Shown here in pieces: positions 57,701-64,000 of a stretch of 64,000 bases of DNA. The notes under the pieces are model-generated. The model did no database searches, was not told the origin of the DNA, and saw nothing but the letters and a program-made list of their open reading frames with translations. Numbering within the stretch: position 1 is the first letter of the stretch; each line of letters begins with the position of its first letter. Source of the DNA: Bryum argenteum. Taxonomy: Eukaryota; Streptophyta; Bryopsida; Bryales; Bryaceae. Location of the stretch: positions 2,919,001 through 2,983,000 of the forward strand of contig CM073321.1 of assembly GCA_037043015.1 (NCBI GenBank), read 5' to 3'. The position numbers and the translations under genes are program-made.

Positions 57701-58647
57701 TGACAATATCCTTATGTTTAATGATTAAGTCTTTGTAGACAAAATTTAGAATTTTTATTTTTATTTTTTAACTTACTTTTTTAGCCGAAGATTAGTATTC
57801 TAATATTTTAGAATGTTTGAAATATTCACAGAATTTAGATAATTAAGACTTAAAAGTAGTGGGTACACAAAAGATGTTTCTTGTTTTTAGGTTTTCTTGG
57901 TTTGTTACCTATTTACAGCCCACTCTCTTTATAATTTTAAATTCTAATATTTGTCCTTATAAGGGATTATGCTACTTCCTCTAGTTAATGCCATGACTAC
58001 ATCTATTTTCCTTGGGGTTAAAACTTTCTTTGCACTATAATGTTCATCATGACTTGGCTTCTATTACTTCAAATCGCTTCTGGAAACACTTATAATTACT
58101 TTTTGTAAAAAGGGTTCTAACATAATGATTCCACTTGCTCTCCCATTGACTTTGCTATAATTATTGCATCATTGCTTACTTTACTTATACGTCTATTTGA
58201 CTAAAATTTAAAGAGTTTAATTTGAGATATTTGAATGTTTGGGGTTAAGTAACTTAGATTTTTCATAATTTTAAATTTTTTATTTATTAGCCCCCCTCTT
58301 TAATATATAACTTGTCCTTAAAGTTATGTATAGTTTTAGACGATGACCATTATAACGCGTTTGATGAACGTTTCCCGCAAAGTCCTAAATTTCAACTGAA
58401 CCATTTGGATAGCTTTTTAAGACTCTTATGGGCTAAACCATCTCATTTTGAATTTTCTCGGAAATTTTTGGAATCTACTATCATAGAGTAAAACCAAATC
58501 ATTTTCTTTTAATTCCTCTATCCCAAGTTTACTATCATAGTACGATTTTCTATGTTTTTGTATGGCTAGCATATTTAAATATGCTTGAGCCCTTCATTCA
58601 TCCAATTTTTCTAACATTATATATCTTTGCTTTAAAGAATCTTGGTC

Positions 58648-61420
58648 TCACAGTCTTTCTTCTATGGCAATTCTTAAGGACGGCAATTCTAATTCAATAG
58701 GGAGTATGGCTTCTTGACCATAAACCAAATTGAACGGTGTGTCCTTAAGAGTAACTTTATAGGCAGTCCTATAAGCCCAAAGTGCGTCTAATACACGACT
58801 ATCCCAGTCCGTAGTTGACCCTTGTACAGTTTTCTGTGATAATCTTACACAAAATGCCATTAGTTTTCTCGGTTTGTCCATTAGTCTAGGGGTGATAAGG
58901 TGTAGATGGTCTATGTTTTATAAGATATTTTGTAGTCAATTCTTCTATAGTTTTATTCATAAAATGTGTTCCTCTATCACTCACCAATTCCTTTGGACAA
59001 CCAAAGCGAGTTGTTATATTTTCATACAAGAATTTGGCTACAGTTTCAGCATCATCCTTTTTAGTGGGGATGGCCTCTGCTCATTTTGTGACATATTTCG
59101 TAGCTACAAGAATATATCTTTTTTGGCCGTAACGGCTAGGGGGTTTAATTGGGCCTACAAAGTCTATACCCCACTTTTCAAAAGGTACTTGGGCTAGAAT
59201 TGGGTTTAAGGGCATGGCTTTGGTTGGTGTTGGTTTGCCTACTCTCTGACACGCATCACATTTTCGAGCATGAATTGTGGCATCTGAGAACAGGGTGGGC
59301 CACCAATACCCGACCCTTAAGACTTTTTGTGCAGTTACCATTCCTGCGAAATGGCCCCTACAAGCCTCATCATGACACGCTTTTAAGACTAATGGTACCT
59401 CACTAGGATTCACACATCTCCTTAAGATTCCGTCTTTGCCTTGCTTATAAAGAACCTTAGCGATTATTGTATAAGGTTGAGCTTTATAAGCTAAGTTTTG
59501 CTTTTGCTTTTCGTTATCATCTGAATGAAAAGTGTTAGTGGTTAAATAATGAATAACATCGACATATTCTAATGGAATAATGTCGATGTTAAAAATATGC
59601 ACATCGGGAAAGCTATCATCTATAGGCTCGGGATTTACTTCTTTACTTATTCTAGACAAAAAATCTGCATTACCATGTTGTCTTCCCGGTCTAACATTAA
59701 TTGTAAAATCAAATTCTTGTAATAGCAATACCCTATGTGCTATTCTCCCACTAAGTTGAGGTTTATTAATCATATACTTAAGAGCATCATGATCAACATA
59801 AAAATTAAATTTATATCCCAATAAATAATGTCTATACTTTTGAACCGAGTAAACCATCCCTAAGCCCTCTCGTTCAGTTACAGAATAATTCCTTTCAGCC
59901 GCACTCAATTGCCTGCTAGCAAAATAAATTGGTCTATCACGACCCTTATCATCTTTTTGACTTAGCACACTACCAATGGCTACATTTGAGGCATCCACAT
60001 AGACTTCAAATATTTTATTCCAATCAGGGGGAATGAGTACAGGAGCTGTAGTAAGCCTTTTCTTAAGTTTATTAAAGGCCTTAGTGCACTCCTTCGTCCA
60101 GACTCCCGGCATTTCTGTTTGCTTGGTTGAATGAGTCAACGGGTGTGCTATTTGAGCAAAGAAATAAATATGGCGGCGGTAGTAGCCCGTGCCTCCCAAA
60201 AATGACTTAACATCGGTAATATTTTTTGGAATTTCAATTGCTAATATTGCCTTAACCTTATCTGGGTCTACAGCAATACCGTCTTTAGACACTATATGTC
60301 CTACAAGACGCCCATAAGGTACTATAAATTCGGATTTAGCCGCGTTTATAGAAATGCCATATTCTTGGCATTGCTCAAAACAGTTTCTTAAACACTCCCC
60401 ATGTTCTTCCTTTGTGCTAAAAACACAAAAATCATCTAGAAATATTTCAATAAATTTTCGCATATACTTTTGAAATGCTATAGTTATAACCCGTTGGAAT
60501 GTAGCAGGGGCATTGCACAAACCAAATGACATGACGTTATAGGCAAATGTGCCCCAATCAGTTGTAAAAGTTGTTAAAGGTCTATCTTTCGGGGCAATTT
60601 CAACCTGATTATACCCAGAAAATCCACCTAAAAAAGAGTAACATACATGCCCAGCTACTGCATCTAATATTGCTTCTGTAAAAGGTAAGGGGAAATAATC
60701 TTTCCGAGTTTCACTGTTTAATTTAGTAAAATCTTGACATATCCTTAATTTCCCATTCTTTTTTGGTACAACAACGATGGGAGAAACCCATTCGCTATAT
60801 GGTACAGAGTGAATAAACCCACATTCTAATAATTTGTCAATTTCTTCCTTGACTAGTAATGAATATTTGGGGTTCATCCTGTATTGTCTCTGACGTACAG
60901 GTTTTGTGTCAGGTTCTAAGATTATACGATGTTGACAAACATGTGCAGGAATCCCTTTCAAATCCTTATATGTCCATGCAAATGTAGTTTGGTATTTTTT
61001 GAAAAAGTTAAACCATTGATCCTTTTCTTCTGGGTTTAAGTTTTCATATACTCTTATGGTTTTTGAATTTTCAGGTGTTCCAAGTTCCATGTCAATGCAA
61101 ATGCTTTTAGGTGATTTTAGATTTTTTAACACACTATGAGACATATTGTCTAATAATTCCTCCAAATCGGTTGGATAAGGGGGTTCTTCCTCAGATTCCT
61201 CTTCAACCTTAACCGTATAGACCGGAGAATTCTGCCATGCTAATATAGCGGCATCCAAATCCTCCCCATTTAAAGGGTTGTAATACTCTCCCGGTTTTAA
61301 GGTTTTTACTATGGTTTCCTCTTTACCCACTTGATTTGTGGTTTCATTTTCTTCTATGCTACCCGTAGTGTACTCAAAGCTTTCATCTTGAGTCTCCCCG
61401 TGGTATTTGGTCGGGTACAT
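58648..61420 (-). CDS. pol: Ty3/gypsy pol: reverse transcriptase, RNase H, integrase
   Basis: Reverse transcriptase motifs include [29 protein letters not shown] and the active-site FLDDFCVFS. RNase H follows as [18 protein letters not shown] with the usual YNxxxREGL motif. The integrase zinc domain ([11 protein letters not shown] and CDACQR) and the start of the catalytic core (WGIDFVGP) come next; more of the core and the C-terminal part are recognisable down to 58,648 ([19 protein letters not shown]). It is a fossil or near-fossil copy, broken a small number of times. Confidence 0.88.
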
Positions 61421-61455
61421 AGGTATTATAATTTTGTCTTTTCCCTTGCCTAAGG

Positions 61456-63810
61456 TTATTGTGCCTTTACCCCAATCATCCCTTGCTTTCGCTTAATACA
61501 ACCATGGTCACCTAAAAGTACCGGATAGGCAGCAATAGGTTCACTAATTTTAAAAACTATATAGTCAATTCTATAGTTTAACCCTCCTATCATTGTGAGA
61601 ATTTGTTTAAGCACTCCCAAGGGTTTAACCCTTCGTTGGTCAACCATTCTTAAAATTATAGAAGTGGTAGTCATGGTTTGTAAGCCTAACTCCTCCATAG
61701 TATCTAGATTCATTAAATTTACACTAGACCCACCGTCAATTTGAGCATTTTCAATCAAAGTCCCATCTATAAAAATGTCTATGGTTGGTGCATCAAGATC
61801 TATAGAAATATCATGTACCTCGACTATTTTTGGACGTTTCTTAACCAACGAGGAGCTAAGTTCGCTCCTACATTGGGGGGAAACAGCTAATAATTGCCTT
61901 AAGGATATCTGAGGTTGAATACTATCCATATTTGTGAGTATGTTATAAGGGTTCATTCCTACCATAACATTCATGATTCTATTATGTTTTCTCTTTTTTG
62001 TAGTAGGGAGAATTTCTCTCATATTTTTCTTAATTATTTTCCTAGGTAGTTTGTAGAATGATGGTTGTGTTAAGGGAGTCATTTGCTCTTGATTTAGCAC
62101 TTTCAATGGATCTTCCTTAGGCAAATTTTTATTTATATTAGACTTGTCTAAATTGACATCTCGAGGTGTTTTTATAATAGGTGGTACATGGGTATTGTTA
62201 AATTCTTCTACGGTTTTGGGTGTAGTGTTTAGTACCAAGGATTCATTAATGATTTGATTGTCTTTCAATTCCGTCCATTCTTTAGAGATAGATGATTGTC
62301 CCTTAACCGGTTTTCTATAATCGGTATCTGAGCTACTTTCTTGATTGGGTTCAAGATTAATTCCTCTCTCCCGGGCTTTGGACCTAGTGACTACTTGACA
62401 ATCCTTATCATCAAAAAAATTGGTTGTTCTTAAAACATAGTTGACCTCTTGAATTTTTTCAGTGTTTCGGAATTGCACTTGTTTAACCGGTTCCGGTGCT
62501 CGACAATCCTCAGCCAAATGGCCAGGTTTTTTACATCGTCTACAAAACAAGTCGTATCTCGTTTCTTTCTTAGGTTCACGACAATCTCTTGCAAAATGTC
62601 CTAGTTGCTCGCAATTATAGCACTCCAAAGTTCTACCTCTATTATTCATCCATGGCTTCCGAGGGTTACTGTTGAATGATGGTCCATTCCAACTAGTAGA
62701 GGCGTTATTCCACCTTGTCCCACCGTCTTCCGGTTTATAAGGAAGTCCGTTGTTAGGACGAGTGAACGGACGTTTTGAGGTAATATTGTAAGGAGGTTTG
62801 ATATTATTAATTTGAGGATTTCTATTGTTAATATTTTGCATTTCACTTATTGCGGCTACAACCTTTCCCAAATTCCAACACCTCTCAGTTGGATGATTAC
62901 CATCACATAACTGACATTTAATGTCAAAACTAATGTTTCCTACGGTAGGTGATGGACATTCATGGGCTAAATGCCCATGTCCTTTACAGTTAGTACACCA
63001 CATATTAGTCCTTTGATTTGAAGACTTTGGACGTTTTTCTCTAGCTTGGGTGAACCTAATTGTAAAATCATTTAATTTCTTTTCTAATTTTGACATAGGA
63101 TCCGTTACCGGATCCATTGTTGGAGGTTTTATCGCCAAGGGTTTAGGATTATATATTGGAGGTGGAGCCTCTAATCTTAAGAGTTCCTCAACCCTCCTAG
63201 GATATATATCCCTTCCTTGTGGATCAACTCCATATAAATGACTTGGGTGATGCCTAGTTGGTGGGTACAAGGATGGGTCTTCAATTTGGACATAATCATG
63301 ATTGACCCTAGCTTCTTCCCAAGTTTTAGCTAATGTATAAGCAGTTGCAACATCCCCAGGGTTTTGCTCCCTTAAATAAATTCTTAATGTTTCTGGATAT
63401 ACACCTCCAATGAAGGTGCTTACCAAGAAATCATCTGGCATATGATGTCCTTGCCATCTTCTTAAGAGTGTGTTCATACATGTATAGTAAGAGTCTATTC
63501 CCTCATTCATTCTCATTTTAATGTTTCTTATTCTATCAATTAGACCAGGTACAAACGAGCGAGGTCTAAATCTTCTTAGAAAATTATCTCGTAATTCGTC
63601 CCATGTGGCTGGAGCATCAGGTAATTGGGAGTACCAATCACCGGCTATGTCAATTAGAGTACTTGGGAATGTAGTTAAATATAGGGGTTCTGGTAGTTGA
63701 TTTGCCCTTGCTACTATTAAAAATCTATCAACATGTCTATATGGATCTGTCCCAATTATTCCATGAAACAATGGATATGGAGCCACATTTAAGACTCTTT
63801 GTTGAGCCAT
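61456..63810 (-). CDS. gag: Ty3/gypsy gag with four zinc knuckles and protease-like domain
   Basis: 784 codons. The N-terminal part has the retrotransposon gag fold ([27 protein letters not shown]). Four CCHC-type knuckles follow: [50 protein letters not shown] and [17 protein letters not shown]. The C-terminal part has an aspartic-protease-like motif ([10 protein letters not shown]). The frame looks whole. Confidence 0.88.
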   Translation of the reverse strand: MAQQRVLNVAPYPLFHGIIGTDPYRHVDRFLIVARANQLPEPLYLTTFPSTLIDIAGDWYSQLPDAPATWDELRDNFLRRFRPRSFVPGLIDRIRNIKMRMNEGIDSYYTCMNTLLRRWQGHHMPDDFLVSTFIGGVYPETLRIYLREQNPGDVATAYTLAKTWEEARVNHDYVQIEDPSLYPPTRHHPSHLYGVDPQGRDIYPRRVEELLRLEAPPPIYNPKPLAIKPPTMDPVTDPMSKLEKKLNDFTIRFTQAREKRPKSSNQRTNMWCTNCKGHGHLAHECPSPTVGNISFDIKCQLCDGNHPTERCWNLGKVVAAISEMQNINNRNPQINNIKPPYNITSKRPFTRPNNGLPYKPEDGGTRWNNASTSWNGPSFNSNPRKPWMNNRGRTLECYNCEQLGHFARDCREPKKETRYDLFCRRCKKPGHLAEDCRAPEPVKQVQFRNTEKIQEVNYVLRTTNFFDDKDCQVVTRSKARERGINLEPNQESSSDTDYRKPVKGQSSISKEWTELKDNQIINESLVLNTTPKTVEEFNNTHVPPIIKTPRDVNLDKSNINKNLPKEDPLKVLNQEQMTPLTQPSFYKLPRKIIKKNMREILPTTKKRKHNRIMNVMVGMNPYNILTNMDSIQPQISLRQLLAVSPQCRSELSSSLVKKRPKIVEVHDISIDLDAPTIDIFIDGTLIENAQIDGGSSVNLMNLDTMEELGLQTMTTTSIILRMVDQRRVKPLGVLKQILTMIGGLNYRIDYIVFKISEPIAAYPVLLGDHGCIKRKQGMIGVKAQ

Positions 63811-64000
63811 TGTTACTTGGCCTAGAAATGTGTTTGTAAATAATGGGAGTGGATTATCTAAGCTACTTCCAAGACTTGAACTTGAAGATGACGTTCTTAA
63901 AGTATTGTTTCCACTCCTTAAAGGGGAATTAGTACTTAAAGTAGGAGAATGTCCTTCTTGTTTGATTCCTCCAAAGCTATCTAAAACCGATTGAATAGTT

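Larger units (their letters stand above)
57700..64000 (-). mobile_element. Ty3/gypsy LTR retrotransposon (right part off the window)
   Basis: Reads leftward. Order is gag, protease, reverse transcriptase, RNase H, integrase, as in Ty3/gypsy. The left end probably lies in the AT-rich DNA between 57.7 and 58.6 kb, where polypurine-like tracts occur near 57,925 and 58,295; the exact LTR edge is not defined. The upstream LTR would be beyond 64,000. The copy looks nearly whole, with only a few breaks in pol, and is probably young. Confidence 0.85.

Overview
The window is nuclear DNA of a land plant. Plant gene families are recognisable (EMB1703-like plastid protein, SDN exonuclease, CTU2, GRV2/RME-8, pyruvate decarboxylase), spliceosomal introns are AT-rich with canonical GT/AG ends, and plant-type transposons dominate. 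The species cannot be fixed from sequence alone; a seedless plant (bryophyte, lycophyte or fern) is a guess. No bacterial, organellar, tRNA or rRNA gene was seen.

Layout. 0.3-7.3 kb: an AT-rich tract and a long coiled-coil ORF, both strewn with a GTCNAYTYGAC palindrome. 7.4-9.9 kb: EMB1703-like gene (minus). 10.4-16 kb: broken or partial host genes on the minus strand (METTL21-type methyltransferase, SDN exonuclease, CTU2), with a zinc-ribbon ORF sitting inside CTU2. 17-24 kb: AT-rich repeats around a degenerate kinase-like gene. 25-27.9 kb: F-box fragment, degenerate repeats and a small CACTA-like element. 28-33.4 kb: a six-exon tnp2/CACTA-type transposase gene. 33,858-50,022: a 16.2-kb Mutator-like element (MULE). 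50-55.2 kb: fragments of CTU2, a GRV2-like gene and PDC on the plus strand. 55.6-57.7 kb: a second ORF plus GTCNAYTYGAC cluster. 57.7-64 kb: a Ty3/gypsy element running off the right edge.

The most striking item is the MULE. Its ends share inverted repeats and are flanked by the same 9-bp target duplication (ACCTGCTAT). Inside are a decayed MULE transposase with a SWIM zinc finger (minus) and, transcribed divergently, a 12-exon gene whose product carries a ParB/Srx-like domain followed by a region resembling an N6/N4 DNA methyltransferase. That domain order is known from bacterial and phage ParB-methyltransferases. Its first intron holds a 3.8-kb tandem array whose unit contains the inverted repeat ACTTGC-N6-GCAAGT. 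A Mutator-type transposon carrying a ParB-methyltransferase-like cargo with its own repeat array is the best candidate here for an undescribed system. Both genes show decay, so this copy is probably no longer active.
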